From an uncultured Agathobacter sp. (GTDB taxonomy: Bacteria; Bacillota; Clostridia; Lachnospirales; Lachnospiraceae): a DNA stretch of 64,000 bases. The position numbers were made by a program, and so were the translations under genes. Position 1 is the stretch's first letter. Each line of letters opens with the position of its first letter. Below are positions 41,391-49,648 of this stretch, piece after piece. The stretch is from positions 6,024 to 70,023 of the forward strand of contig CAKRCS010000011.1 of NCBI GenBank assembly GCA_934307695.1. Direction: 5' to 3'. The notes under the pieces were generated by a model, which made no database searches, was not told where the DNA came from, and worked only from the letters and a program-made list of their open reading frames with translations.

Positions 41391-43336
41391 GCGGATTAGT
41401 TACGGAACTTCATATTATTGGGGAAGATAATAATATATTTGACACAGATATAGAATATATAATCCCGTTGTATCAGCGGGCATACGCATGGGAAGATAAG
41501 CAGCTGATACAACTTATAGAGGATATTCAGGATGTTGCTGAAGGAGCAAGTTATTATATTGGCTCGTTAATTGTGTCAAAACAGTTTGGAAAATATGAAG
41601 TAGTTGATGGACAACAGAGACTTACCTCATTGTACCTCTTATTGAACTGCTTAGGAATTAAGACAAAACCTACGCTTACTTTTGCGTGTAGGGAAAAGTC
41701 GAATTATACACTAAGAAATATTAGCGATTTGCTTCTTGAAAATCGTAGTAAACTGGATATGGACAGAGTTGAAGCAGGAATTTTGCGAGGGATAAAGATA
41801 TTATCTCATGAAATCGGAAGAACTGATTTTGACAAAGATTCATTTCTGAAGAAGTTAGCAAAAGTTATCGTATATAGAATAGAGGTTCCGAAAAATACAG
41901 ATCTTAATAGATATTTTGAAATTATGAATACCAGAGGTGAGCAGTTAGAGCAGCATGATATTTTAAAGGCTACACTTATTAGCTATTTGAGCGACGAGTC
42001 TGAAAGGAGACTCTTTGCTAAAATTTGGGATGCTTGCAGCGATATGACGGGCTATGTGCAGATGCATTTTGTGAGCAAAAATAATGCAGTCCGCGAAGCT
42101 ATTTTTGGCGGCGAATGGAATTTGATGCCATCTGGAAACTGGTCAAAATATAAAAAAATCATGAAAGAAGAGGCGGATGAGACAACAGGGTATTGCATCA
42201 AAGCTATTATTGATAAAGATTTCGAGGTTGAAGATGATGAAGGATATGTAGATGGAGACATACGGGTTCGCTTTGAAAGCATAATAGAGTTTCCTCATTT
42301 TTTATTACATACACTGAAAGTATTTGTTGCATTATATGGGATTGAACATGAGAATGCGGATTCAAAAATTACCGATGAATTATTAGATGATAAAAAATTA
42401 ATAGAGGCTTTTAACAGAGTTGTAGTTCATGGCGTTTGCAAAGAAGGCAGGATGGCGGATGACAGAGAGGCATTTTCGCGTAATTTTATAGTTTGTTTAC
42501 TGAGAACAAGGTATTTATTTGATAAATACATCGTAAAGAGAGAATATGCGAATGACAACGCTGATGGAGAATGGAGTTTAAAGAGCCTATATGTTTCCGG
42601 GCAGCAGTCTAAGAAGAAACCCTATTATAGAAATTCTAAGTTTACGAGATCCGGGGAATGGAATTCTACAAATGATTGGAGAACAAAGACCAATATTATG
42701 ATGCAATCAGCGTTGCGAGTTTCGTATACATCGCTAAAGGTAATGCATTGGATTACAAAACTCCTTATCTGGCTGTCAGAAGATAATTGTAAACATATTA
42801 AAAATGAGGATATTATAGAATTTGATGCTATTGCCGAGGAGATTGCAATCGAGGCGGTTAAAGAGAATTTCTTTGATGTATGTCAAGATGGCGTTTATGC
42901 TATGGGGGTTAATACTCCGCATATTGTATTCAATTACTTGGATTACCTCCTTTGGTATTATGATCGCAAAGGTATGAAAAAGTATAGTGATTTTGTCTTT
43001 GAATTTAGAAATTCCGTAGAGCACTGGTATCCTCAAAATCCATCAGAAGGTACATTCGACCAGTGGAAGGACGGAGTAGACCAATTTGGAAACCTTTGTA
43101 TTATTCAGCGCAATGTGAATTCAAAATTTTCTAATATGTCACCGGAGGCTAAAAAGAGTACATTTAAGGATTTGATTTCAAAGGGTAGCATTAAACTTCG
43201 CATTATGTGTGAATTGACAGAGAAAAAAGATGATAAGACTGCCAGCTTGTATTGGAAGGAGACTATGTATAAAAAGCATGAAACAGAGATGCTAAAGTAT
43301 TTGATGGATGCCTGTGATATCGAAAATAATATCTGA
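41387..43336 (+). CDS. DUF262-DUF1524 protein, GmrSD-like nuclease candidate
   Basis: The 649-residue protein has an N-terminal DUF262 domain (IPLYQRAYAWED, KYEVVDGQQRLTSLYLL, IMNTRGEQLEQHDILKA). A long helical middle follows. The C-terminal DUF1524/HNH-like domain, about 530-600, contains SVEHWYPQNP and FGNLCIIQRNVNSKF-x-N-x-SP-x-x-KK, matching the His-Asn-Asn layout of GmrSD nucleases. GmrSD-type enzymes are type IV restriction systems that cut modified phage DNA. Its ATG overlaps the stop of the first DUF262 gene, so the two are made together. This protein has both domains, making the partner a second DUF262 subunit. Confidence 0.84.
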   Translation: MSGLVTELHIIGEDNNIFDTDIEYIIPLYQRAYAWEDKQLIQLIEDIQDVAEGASYYIGSLIVSKQFGKYEVVDGQQRLTSLYLLLNCLGIKTKPTLTFACREKSNYTLRNISDLLLENRSKLDMDRVEAGILRGIKILSHEIGRTDFDKDSFLKKLAKVIVYRIEVPKNTDLNRYFEIMNTRGEQLEQHDILKATLISYLSDESERRLFAKIWDACSDMTGYVQMHFVSKNNAVREAIFGGEWNLMPSGNWSKYKKIMKEEADETTGYCIKAIIDKDFEVEDDEGYVDGDIRVRFESIIEFPHFLLHTLKVFVALYGIEHENADSKITDELLDDKKLIEAFNRVVVHGVCKEGRMADDREAFSRNFIVCLLRTRYLFDKYIVKREYANDNADGEWSLKSLYVSGQQSKKKPYYRNSKFTRSGEWNSTNDWRTKTNIMMQSALRVSYTSLKVMHWITKLLIWLSEDNCKHIKNEDIIEFDAIAEEIAIEAVKENFFDVCQDGVYAMGVNTPHIVFNYLDYLLWYYDRKGMKKYSDFVFEFRNSVEHWYPQNPSEGTFDQWKDGVDQFGNLCIIQRNVNSKFSNMSPEAKKSTFKDLISKGSIKLRIMCELTEKKDDKTASLYWKETMYKKHETEMLKYLMDACDIENNI

Positions 43337-43396
43337 CATCAGTATTTCAAAAAACTACGCTGATAATACTTAATTTACATACACAGAGGTTATATC

Positions 43397-43975
43397 ATGG
43401 CTTTTTATCACGCATCACAAGTAAAAGGAATAACGGAATTAGAACCGCGGATATCGAATCATGACATCCCGCTGATATATTTTTCGGATAAGCGGGAGAA
43501 TGTTCTGGTATATCTGAGTAATGCCGTCGAGAAAGTGTGCAAGGAAGCGGGTTTCGCCTACACAGGATCATGGTACAAGTGGGGACCGTATGGATTTGAA
43601 AAAGACGGGCGGCTCCGGCTGGAAGAATATTATCCGAATGCACTGGAAGATACCTACAAGGGCGTGCAGGGGTACATCTATTCCTGCAATGAGATAATGT
43701 TGAACGATGAAATCGACATAAAAATACCCAATGCGTATGTTTCCTCACAAAAGACATTGGTTGACTCCTGTGAAGTTGTGCCGGATGCGTATGAAGCGAT
43801 AATTAACGCAGAACGCGAAGGAAAGATCACCATACTAAGATATGATGCGTTCATCCAGAACAGACAAAGGGAAGCATGGCTTAGAAGCATCACGCTGGAA
43901 GAATACGAAAACAGCGCGGAGCATCCGGAGTACAGATTTTTCCTCAAGACAAAATTTAGTGACATATTAAGGTGA
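43397..43975 (+). CDS. Uncharacterised protein, ART-like start
   Basis: I do not recognise an experimentally known homologue of this 192-residue protein. It begins FYHASQVKGITELEPRIS and has LIYFSDKRENVLVYLSNAVEKVCKEAGF, given in part only. The order (an H in YHAS, then a strand with YFS, then a helix rich in alanine/valine) resembles the start of ADP-ribosyltransferase-like folds such as DUF3990 or RES domains; this is weak evidence. The sequence has no membrane segment. It lies 60 bp after the DUF262 pair in the same orientation, but its composition is closer to the chromosome, so it may not belong to that cassette. No terminator separates them. Confidence 0.6.
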   Translation: MAFYHASQVKGITELEPRISNHDIPLIYFSDKRENVLVYLSNAVEKVCKEAGFAYTGSWYKWGPYGFEKDGRLRLEEYYPNALEDTYKGVQGYIYSCNEIMLNDEIDIKIPNAYVSSQKTLVDSCEVVPDAYEAIINAEREGKITILRYDAFIQNRQREAWLRSITLEEYENSAEHPEYRFFLKTKFSDILR

Positions 43976-44194
43976 ACTATGAATTCAGCAGCGAATGCGC
44001 GTATGACTGCTTCAAGGGAGTGTGCAGATACCGGGCGGACGATATGTAGGTGCTGCTTGACGGGATACTGCAATTTCATATACGTAAAAACCTTTTGACA
44101 TCCCAAAACCCCGGTAAAACCTCACATGTAAAGCCTTTTTGATAGACGAAACTCCGAAATCTGATTACATTGAAATGCGAAAGGAGGAAGTGAT

Positions 44195-44770
44195 ATGGAA
44201 CTTGGAAGACAGATCAAAAAATACCGTAATGAGTTATCTATGTCACAGGACACCTTAGCGGAAAGGGTGTTCGTTTCACGGCAGACCATCTCCAACTGGG
44301 AGAATGATAAAAGCTACCCGGATGTAAACAGTCTTGTACTTTTGAGCGAAGTATTTCATACCTCCATCGATAATCTGATCAAAGGAGATATTGAAATCAT
44401 GAAGCAGGAAGTAAGAAACGAGGACAAGAAACAATTTGAAAGGCTCAGCCAGGTATTTGCGGTTATGCTGCTGACTATGATGGTCACACCAATCCCACTG
44501 GCGCATTTTCTAAGCTATATCGGAATTGCAATCTGGGTGGTATTTGCGGCGGCAACTTTATATGTTGCACTTTTGGTGGAAAAGAAGAAAAAGCAGTTTA
44601 ACATCCAGACATACAAGGAAATCGTTGCATTTGCGGAGGGTGAAGGTCTGGACGAGATCGCAAAGGCGCGAGAGGAAGGCAAACGACCATATCAGAAGCT
44701 GCTGCTTGCGGTTGCAGCCGGAACGATCACGCTTGTTATCGCGGTCGCATTTGCCATGTTATTAAAGTAA
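44195..44770 (+). CDS. XRE-family regulator with membrane helices
   Basis: The 191-residue protein has an N-terminal XRE helix-turn-helix (about residues 5-60): IKKYRNELSMSQDTLAERVFVSRQTISNWENDKSYP, shown here in part. Three hydrophobic stretches follow (about 88-105, 108-126, 170-189). Such membrane-bound XRE proteins occur widely in Lachnospiraceae, frequently next to stress or transport genes; targets are unknown. GAAAGGAGG precedes the start. The 218-bp gap upstream holds no clear gene, only a TTGACG/TTGACA-rich stretch. Confidence 0.88.
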   Translation: MELGRQIKKYRNELSMSQDTLAERVFVSRQTISNWENDKSYPDVNSLVLLSEVFHTSIDNLIKGDIEIMKQEVRNEDKKQFERLSQVFAVMLLTMMVTPIPLAHFLSYIGIAIWVVFAAATLYVALLVEKKKKQFNIQTYKEIVAFAEGEGLDEIAKAREEGKRPYQKLLLAVAAGTITLVIAVAFAMLLK

Positions 44771-44781
44771 AAGGAGAGAAA

Positions 44782-45444
44782 ATGTCACACAGAGATTTTG
44801 AAGCCGTAGTTTTTGATATGGATGGAGTCATCTTTGATTCTGAGCATGCGGTGATGGAATGCTGGATCGTACTTGCCGCAAAATACGATATAAAGGATAT
44901 TGAGCAGGCGGTTCTGGCGTGTACCGGCACAACGATGGCACGGACAAGGGAGATCATGCTGGAGCGGTACGGGGCGGATTTTCCGTATGATGACTATGCA
45001 AAAGAGGCTTCCGTCATGTACCACGAACGGTATGACGGTGGGCGGCTGCCGATGAAAAAGGGCGTTACGGAGCTGCTGGAATTGTTAAAGCAGAATGGCA
45101 AAAAGATCGCGCTTGCATCTTCCACAAGGCGGCAGACGGTGGAGAACCAGCTGCGTGATGCAGATATTCTTTCTTATTTTGACGCGGTGGTATGTGGTGA
45201 CATGGTAGCAAGGAGCAAACCGGCACCGGACATTTTCCTCAAAGCGTGTGAGTGTGTTGGAGCAGCACCGCACAATGCGTATGCGATCGAGGATTCCTAC
45301 AATGGAATACGGGCGGCGCATGTGGGCAAGCTGCGTCCGATCATGGTGCCGGATCTATTGCCGGCGGACGACGAGATGCGGCGGCTGGCAGAGACAGTGC
45401 AGGAGGATCTTCTGGAGGTCGGAAGATATCTTTTGGGAGAATAG
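44782..45444 (+). CDS. HAD-superfamily hydrolase (phosphatase/phosphomutase-like)
   Basis: The 220-residue protein has HAD motifs. Motif I is VVFDMDGVIFDSE (nucleophile Asp and acid/base Asp), motif II ALASSTRR, motif III lysine in RSKPAPDIFLKA, and motif IV AIEDSYNGIRAA. The helical cap type and DMDGVIFDSE place it with beta-phosphoglucomutase/GPH-type members. It dephosphorylates a small phosphorylated metabolite; which one is unknown. It starts 11 bp after the XRE regulator and is probably in the same transcript, behind AAGGAGAG. Confidence 0.92.
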   Translation: MSHRDFEAVVFDMDGVIFDSEHAVMECWIVLAAKYDIKDIEQAVLACTGTTMARTREIMLERYGADFPYDDYAKEASVMYHERYDGGRLPMKKGVTELLELLKQNGKKIALASSTRRQTVENQLRDADILSYFDAVVCGDMVARSKPAPDIFLKACECVGAAPHNAYAIEDSYNGIRAAHVGKLRPIMVPDLLPADDEMRRLAETVQEDLLEVGRYLLGE

Positions 45445-45603
45445 CGGATGCCGCAGGCGGCAAACGCGACGGGGCATCCGGGTGAAAAATGGATATCAAC
45501 GTCGCCGGGAAACCTTGAAAACAGCGGATTCTCGCTACGGTAGATTGCCTGTGCCGGACTTACTTGCTACGATAAAGGCACCAAAGAAAAGGAGATGGTG
45601 CTT

Positions 45604-46482
45604 ATGGATAAGAAAAAAACAGGGAGCCTCATAAAAGAGGCGCGCATCAAAAAGAATTATACACAAAGTGAACTGGGAGATCTGCTGGGCGTGACAAACA
45701 AAGCGGTATCGCGGTGGGAGAACGGAGAGAGCTTCCCGGATGTCGGAGTGCTTGAGAGCCTTTCTATGGTGCTTGATCTGAAGATTCAGGATATCGTCAC
45801 GGGAGGCACTACGGCAAACGAAGGAGAAGCGATAACGGAAGTCGTGCGGCTGAGTAAATTGCAACAACAGGAGAGAACCCGGATATCCTTAAAACTTGGA
45901 GGGATCATCGCCTCATTGTGCTGCTGTATTGTGATCGGAGGCGGAATGTGGTGCCCGTGGACAGCCTCGGATTTTACATCAAAGGTATGCGGAGCTTTTT
46001 TGACGGTGGCATTTGCATTATGTGTTTTCGGATGTATTTCACAGCGTGAGAGCATCTGTGTAGAATCAAAGCTCAGCAGGCGCTTGTGTCTGCTATCGAT
46101 TGTTGGGCTGGCATGGTCGTCTGTGCTCACCGGCGTTGTGCTTGAAATGGGGCAAAAGGGCAGGACTCCGTTTGGAATGAAGCTGTCGTCAGTAGGTCCG
46201 TTTGTCGGCAATCAACTGGTAGCAATCTTTTGGATCGGCATTGTAATCCTTGCAGTTGAGACGTTTCGCAATATGCTGCGGGCTATCAATATTCACTGGG
46301 GCTATATGGTGGTGATCGCGACCTGCGGAATGGCGGCACTCTACTATGATCTGCTGAGCAATATGGAAACCGCCGAAGAGGTAGTGCGGTGGTGGCGGCA
46401 GAGGACAGCCTTTGTGCTCTTGGAGCTGGTGCTATCCATAGGAATTGCCGCTGTCTGGACATATAAGAAGAAAAAATCATAA
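45604..46482 (+). CDS. XRE-family regulator with five membrane helices
   Basis: The 292-residue protein has an XRE helix-turn-helix at the N-terminus (IKEARIKKNYTQSELGDLL, NKAVSRWENGESFPDV) and a short linker. From residue 100 to the end there are about six hydrophobic segments, including IIASLCCCIVIGGGMW and LVAIFWIGIVILAVET. It probably couples membrane state to transcription; no target can be named. ATG 45604 was chosen because AAAGGAG stands 9 bp upstream; ATG 45595 would touch the site. It shares its layout with the XRE gene at 44195, but they are not close relatives. Confidence 0.86.
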   Translation: MDKKKTGSLIKEARIKKNYTQSELGDLLGVTNKAVSRWENGESFPDVGVLESLSMVLDLKIQDIVTGGTTANEGEAITEVVRLSKLQQQERTRISLKLGGIIASLCCCIVIGGGMWCPWTASDFTSKVCGAFLTVAFALCVFGCISQRESICVESKLSRRLCLLSIVGLAWSSVLTGVVLEMGQKGRTPFGMKLSSVGPFVGNQLVAIFWIGIVILAVETFRNMLRAINIHWGYMVVIATCGMAALYYDLLSNMETAEEVVRWWRQRTAFVLLELVLSIGIAAVWTYKKKKS

Positions 46483-46536
46483 GCTTTTTTACAAAGTGAG
46501 GGTTGGCTTTGCGCGCGTCACAGGTTCATTTTTTAG

Positions 46537-46565
46537 TTGCCAAGTAGTGGCGAATTGGTTATTAT
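46537..46565 (+). promoter_or_regulatory. Promoter TTGCCA-N17-TATTAT
   Basis: TTGCCA (46537-46542) and TATTAT (46560-46565) with 17-bp spacing, 51 bp before the Nudix gene. Confidence 0.55.
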
Positions 46566-46615
46566 ATTAAATAAATTTAACGCTATTACGAATGGGAAAC
46601 AAAAGAGGAATCGTT

Positions 46616-47137
46616 ATGAAATTGTTAAAGGTGTTTGACCGCCAGGACTATACAGACGAGATGCCTGTTTTTGAAAAGTATGCGGTAAGAGGCGTAATTA
46701 TCCGAAACGGAAGGATTGCGACACAGAAGGGAAGCGCGGGGGATTACAAGATCTTAGGCGGCGGTGTGGAGGCCGGAGAGAGTCTGGAGGATGCGCTGCT
46801 TCGTGAAGTGCAGGAGGAGTCCGGGCTTATCATAAGGCCGGATACGATCCGCGAGGTAGGCGAGATCTTAGAGGCAAGAGAGGATCTTTATAAAAAAGGT
46901 CTGAAGTTTGTATGTCATTCCTGCTTTTTCTTTTGCGATGCCAAGGATGAACTCGGCGAGACGCACATGACGGAGAGCGAGATTGCAAAAGGCTATCATC
47001 TCGAATGGGCAACACCGGAGGAGATCATTGCCGGAAATGAGCCGTTTATGGATCAGCCGTGGACTTACCGGGATACATATTTTATCAGGATGATGCTGGA
47101 TGGCACCTTTGACAATAATGTTAATGAAATGAAATAG
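46616..47137 (+). CDS. Nudix hydrolase
   Basis: The 173-residue protein contains a Nudix box GGGVEAGESLEDALLREVQEESGL (about residues 45-68), given here as family pattern G-x5-E-x7-REVQEE-x-G, and a preceding RGVIIRNGRIATQKG strand. The C-terminal part has YHLEWATPEEIIAGNEPF. It is unlike the Nudix enzyme at 37439 outside the box. It hydrolyses an unknown nucleotide derivative. ATG 46616 follows AGAGGA; the upstream 46592 start is less likely. It is followed 17 bp later by the SseB-like gene. Confidence 0.88.
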   Translation: MKLLKVFDRQDYTDEMPVFEKYAVRGVIIRNGRIATQKGSAGDYKILGGGVEAGESLEDALLREVQEESGLIIRPDTIREVGEILEAREDLYKKGLKFVCHSCFFFCDAKDELGETHMTESEIAKGYHLEWATPEEIIAGNEPFMDQPWTYRDTYFIRMMLDGTFDNNVNEMK

Positions 47138-47154
47138 ACGAAAGGACTTTTTAT

Positions 47155-48105
47155 ATGTGCGCAGAACATAAACCAACCGATCCGAATATGACAATGGAGC
47201 TGAACAACGACCAGCTTGAGAATCTATTGGTGCGTTACGCCAGCGAAAAGAGCGCAGAGAGCCTGAATGCGCTGGTGTCACACATGCATAGCTGCCGGGT
47301 ATTGGTTCCGGCAAACTTAAATGACAAGAAGCAGCCGGTGCCTTGCTTTATCCGCAACAATGACGGCAAGCTTTTCGTGCCGCTTTATACCTCCAAGAAG
47401 CAGATCCCGAAGGAGCCAAAAAGCCCGGTGATCATGAATCTTCCGTACACGGCCGTAAACAAGATGGCTGCAAACCCGGAGCTTAAGGTGGAAGGCGTTG
47501 TGATCAATCCGTTTTCCAATAATCTCGTATTCAAGCGGGAGCTGGTACAGAAGATCGATGCGGTTGACAAGCAGCGTGCGGAAGCAGCAAAGGGAGAGGC
47601 GGCAGACAAGACAAAGGCGGCACCTAAGATGAAGACCATTCAGCTTACCGCGCAGCAGTATCTGGTGTTTGAGCGGAAGCAGTACGAATTTCGTTTCCTC
47701 CCGAAAAAGCTGTTTGACGAGGGAGAAGCATTTATCGATGAGCTGTGTGGCAAAAAGGAAGAATATGTGGATATGCTTTTTGAGGAATCTTATCAGCAAA
47801 AGCGTATGTACCCGTACCTTCCGGAAGATTTTTCTGTTATGGTCATCAACATTACGGAAAAGACCTGCATTATCCGCGTAGATATGCCAAACAGGGATCT
47901 GGAAGATGGCGCATGCCGTCGGGTATTCTTTGTATGGAATAGGGAAACAGAGAAGGGCAGATATTTTACCATCGAGAGAGCCGGAAAAGGCAGCGTGCTT
48001 GCGGAGGTTACCTCCGACTGGAAGCATTTACAGTTGGGAGAGGCACCGGCAGAGGGCGCAGAGTTGCAGAAGCTGATAGAGCTTACAGGCAATACAGAGG
48101 GATAA
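47155..48105 (+). CDS. SseB-like protein
   Basis: The 316-residue protein begins with an SseB-type domain (about residues 15-150): ELNNDQLENLLVRYASEK, RVLVPANLNDKK, LFVPLYTSKKQIPKEP and VEGVVINPFSNNLVF. An alanine/lysine linker (about 140-160) joins it to a second region that may be a related domain (LTAQQYLVFERKQYEF...). SseB-domain proteins are poorly characterised; E. coli SseB enhances serine sensitivity, and the domain also occurs in secretion-linked proteins. No signal peptide is present, so it is probably cytoplasmic. A bidirectional terminator follows. Confidence 0.8.
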   Translation: MCAEHKPTDPNMTMELNNDQLENLLVRYASEKSAESLNALVSHMHSCRVLVPANLNDKKQPVPCFIRNNDGKLFVPLYTSKKQIPKEPKSPVIMNLPYTAVNKMAANPELKVEGVVINPFSNNLVFKRELVQKIDAVDKQRAEAAKGEAADKTKAAPKMKTIQLTAQQYLVFERKQYEFRFLPKKLFDEGEAFIDELCGKKEEYVDMLFEESYQQKRMYPYLPEDFSVMVINITEKTCIIRVDMPNRDLEDGACRRVFFVWNRETEKGRYFTIERAGKGSVLAEVTSDWKHLQLGEAPAEGAELQKLIELTGNTEG

Positions 48106-48133
48106 AGATACAAAAGAGCCGATTACGGATCGC

Positions 48134-48196
48134 AAAAATATACCGACCTCAACCGTTAGACGGGAAAGCCTAACGATTGTAGGTCGGTATTTTTTA
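48134..48196. terminator. Bidirectional terminator
   Basis: TACCGACCT (48141-48149) pairs with AGGTCGGTA (48181-48189), with an inner CGTTAG/CTAACG stem and A-run/T-run flanks. It serves the convergent sseB-like (+) and ybaK (-) genes and overlaps the last codon of the latter. Confidence 0.85.
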
Positions 48197-48682
48197 CATA
48201 TTCGCAGAAACAATTACATCCGCAAATGCTGCGCGGACGACCTTGGCGAGATCCTGCGTGCCAACGCGGATCGTTGTGCCGACTCTGCCGCCGCTGACGT
48301 AAATCTCGTCAAAGGCTTCGGCGGTGGCATCAATGACAGTCGGGAACTGCTTTCTCATGCCGAGCGGGCTGCAGCCTCCGCGGACATATCCGGTGATCGC
48401 AGTCAGATCCTTGACATGGATCATCTCTATGGACTTTTCGGAGACCGCGCGTGCGGCTGCTTTTAGATCAACCTCGGCTGCAATCGGTACGACAAACACA
48501 TAATACTGGCGGCTTTTTCCCTGCATGACCAGCGTTTTGTAGGATTGCTCGACCGGGGCACCGGTAAGCTCCGCCGTGTGCAGACCATCTACGAACTCAT
48601 CACATTCATAAGTGATCAGCTCATAGGGGATTTTATTTTTATCGAGAATGCGGACGGCATTCGTTTTTACTTCTTTTCCCAT
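48194..48682 (-). CDS. ybaK: Cys-tRNA(Pro)/Cys-tRNA(Cys) deacylase YbaK/EbsC
   Basis: This is a trans-editing enzyme that clears mischarged aminoacyl-tRNA. The 162-residue length fits (family about 160). Features are TNAVRILDKNKIPYELITYECDE, the conserved Lys in SYKTLVMQGKS, GYVRGGCSPLGMRKQFP with the family GGxSPxG motif, and the closing SGGRVGTTIRV. It lies alone on the minus strand and has a clear AAAGGAGAT site. It is cytoplasmic and housekeeping. The ending VIVSANM is only a few bases from the terminator. Confidence 0.93.
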   Translation of the reverse strand: MGKEVKTNAVRILDKNKIPYELITYECDEFVDGLHTAELTGAPVEQSYKTLVMQGKSRQYYVFVVPIAAEVDLKAAARAVSEKSIEMIHVKDLTAITGYVRGGCSPLGMRKQFPTVIDATAEAFDEIYVSGGRVGTTIRVGTQDLAKVVRAAFADVIVSANM

Positions 48683-48799
48683 GAGAAATCTCCTTTTTCA
48701 TTTGATCGAGGCTATCATAGCACAAATAAGGTAAAAGTTGAAGAATAAAAGCTGTCGTGCTATAATTCCCATATCTTAAAGTACGTGGAGGGTATCAAA

Positions 48800-49390
48800 A
48801 TGAAAGAATTTATGAAGCGCATCCGCGCAGATTTTATGCTGTCATCGTTATTATGCATTGCACTCGGCGTAGTGTTCCTTGTCTGGCCGGAGACGATATC
48901 CGGAATCCTTGGAACGATATGTGCGGTTGTGCTGATCGCAATCGGCATCGTATATCTGGGCAGCTATTTTTTGAATGTGGTATCAAACGGCATTTCCGCG
49001 GCGCTTGGCGCAGTCGTGCTGCTGCTTGGCGTGTGGGTACTGATCCAGCCGGAGATTGTTGTCACATTGATTCCGATCCTGATCGGCGTTGTGCTGCTGG
49101 CACACGGCATCCGCGGTATCCGGGAATCCCTTGAAACAAAGAAATACGGCGGGATGAACTGGGGCGTTGGAATCCTCTTTTCCATCGTAAGTCTCGTGCT
49201 TGGCATTTTGTGTATCGTAAATGCCTTCGGTCTGGTAAAACTAGCGTTCTGGGTGATCGGAGTTGCGCTCATCTATAACGGAATCAGCAATATCTATATT
49301 GCGATCGTTTCCTCCAAGACGGAGCGGAAATATCGCAAGAGCCAGGAAGCAATCGACGTGGAATTTGTCGATGATGATAAGGAAGAGTAG
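48800..49390 (+). CDS. HdeD-family membrane protein (DUF308)
   Basis: The 196-residue protein has six membrane helices arranged as three DUF308-type pairs: LSSLLCIALGVVFLVWPE, LGTICAVVLIAIGIVYL, the ALGAVVLLLGVWVLIQPE repeat and LGILCIVNAFGLVKLAF. The tryptophan-proline endings of the first and third helices are typical. E. coli HdeD contributes to acid resistance; here the function is unproven. The acidic tail SKTERKYRKSQEAIDVEFVDDDKEE is cytoplasmic. ATG 48800 follows GGAGGG. Confidence 0.87.
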   Translation: MKEFMKRIRADFMLSSLLCIALGVVFLVWPETISGILGTICAVVLIAIGIVYLGSYFLNVVSNGISAALGAVVLLLGVWVLIQPEIVVTLIPILIGVVLLAHGIRGIRESLETKKYGGMNWGVGILFSIVSLVLGILCIVNAFGLVKLAFWVIGVALIYNGISNIYIAIVSSKTERKYRKSQEAIDVEFVDDDKEE

Positions 49391-49411
49391 GGCAAGAGGT
49401 GAAAATAAGCA

Positions 49412-49642
49412 ATGCGCCAGATGGAATTTAAGATGGAGCGTCCCGGACTGACGAAGGTTGGAGAACACCTGACCGTCACGGAGGGAAAGCTGCCGACTTC
49501 CTATTACTACACGATCGAGCATGCGATCGCAATGTCCGGCAATTATGTGGTCAGCGAGCGCTTAAAGAGCAGAGAGGGCGTTGTCGTGGATGTGAAGGAA
49601 ACGGAGAAGGGCTTCTTTGTTACAATGGAATTTGACGAGTAA
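49412..49642 (+). CDS. Small conserved protein of unknown function
   Basis: The 76-residue soluble protein alternates charged and hydrophobic residues, with no membrane helix. ERPGLTKVGEHLTVTEGKLP and VVSERLKSREGVVVDVKETEKGFFV suggest a compact beta-rich fold. A G-rich start region (AGAGGTG, 49395-49401) gives translation initiation. The gene lies 21 bp after the HdeD-like gene and 6 bp before the ASKHA/ferredoxin gene, so it is probably part of the same transcript. I do not know its role. Candidates cannot be narrowed from sequence. Confidence 0.65.
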   Translation: MRQMEFKMERPGLTKVGEHLTVTEGKLPTSYYYTIEHAIAMSGNYVVSERLKSREGVVVDVKETEKGFFVTMEFDE

Positions 49643-49648
49643 GATGCA

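Noticed and set aside
43972..44046. GTG-started 24-codon ORF overlapping the stop at 43973 (NYEFSSECAYDCFKGVC).
   Set aside because: Cysteine pattern is suggestive but the peptide is too short and has no ribosome binding site of its own; could be a remnant.
45445..45603. Hairpin CGGATGCC/GGCATCCG after the HAD gene as terminator.
   Set aside because: No T-run follows; the loop is about 18-20 nt. Possibly a weak structural element only.
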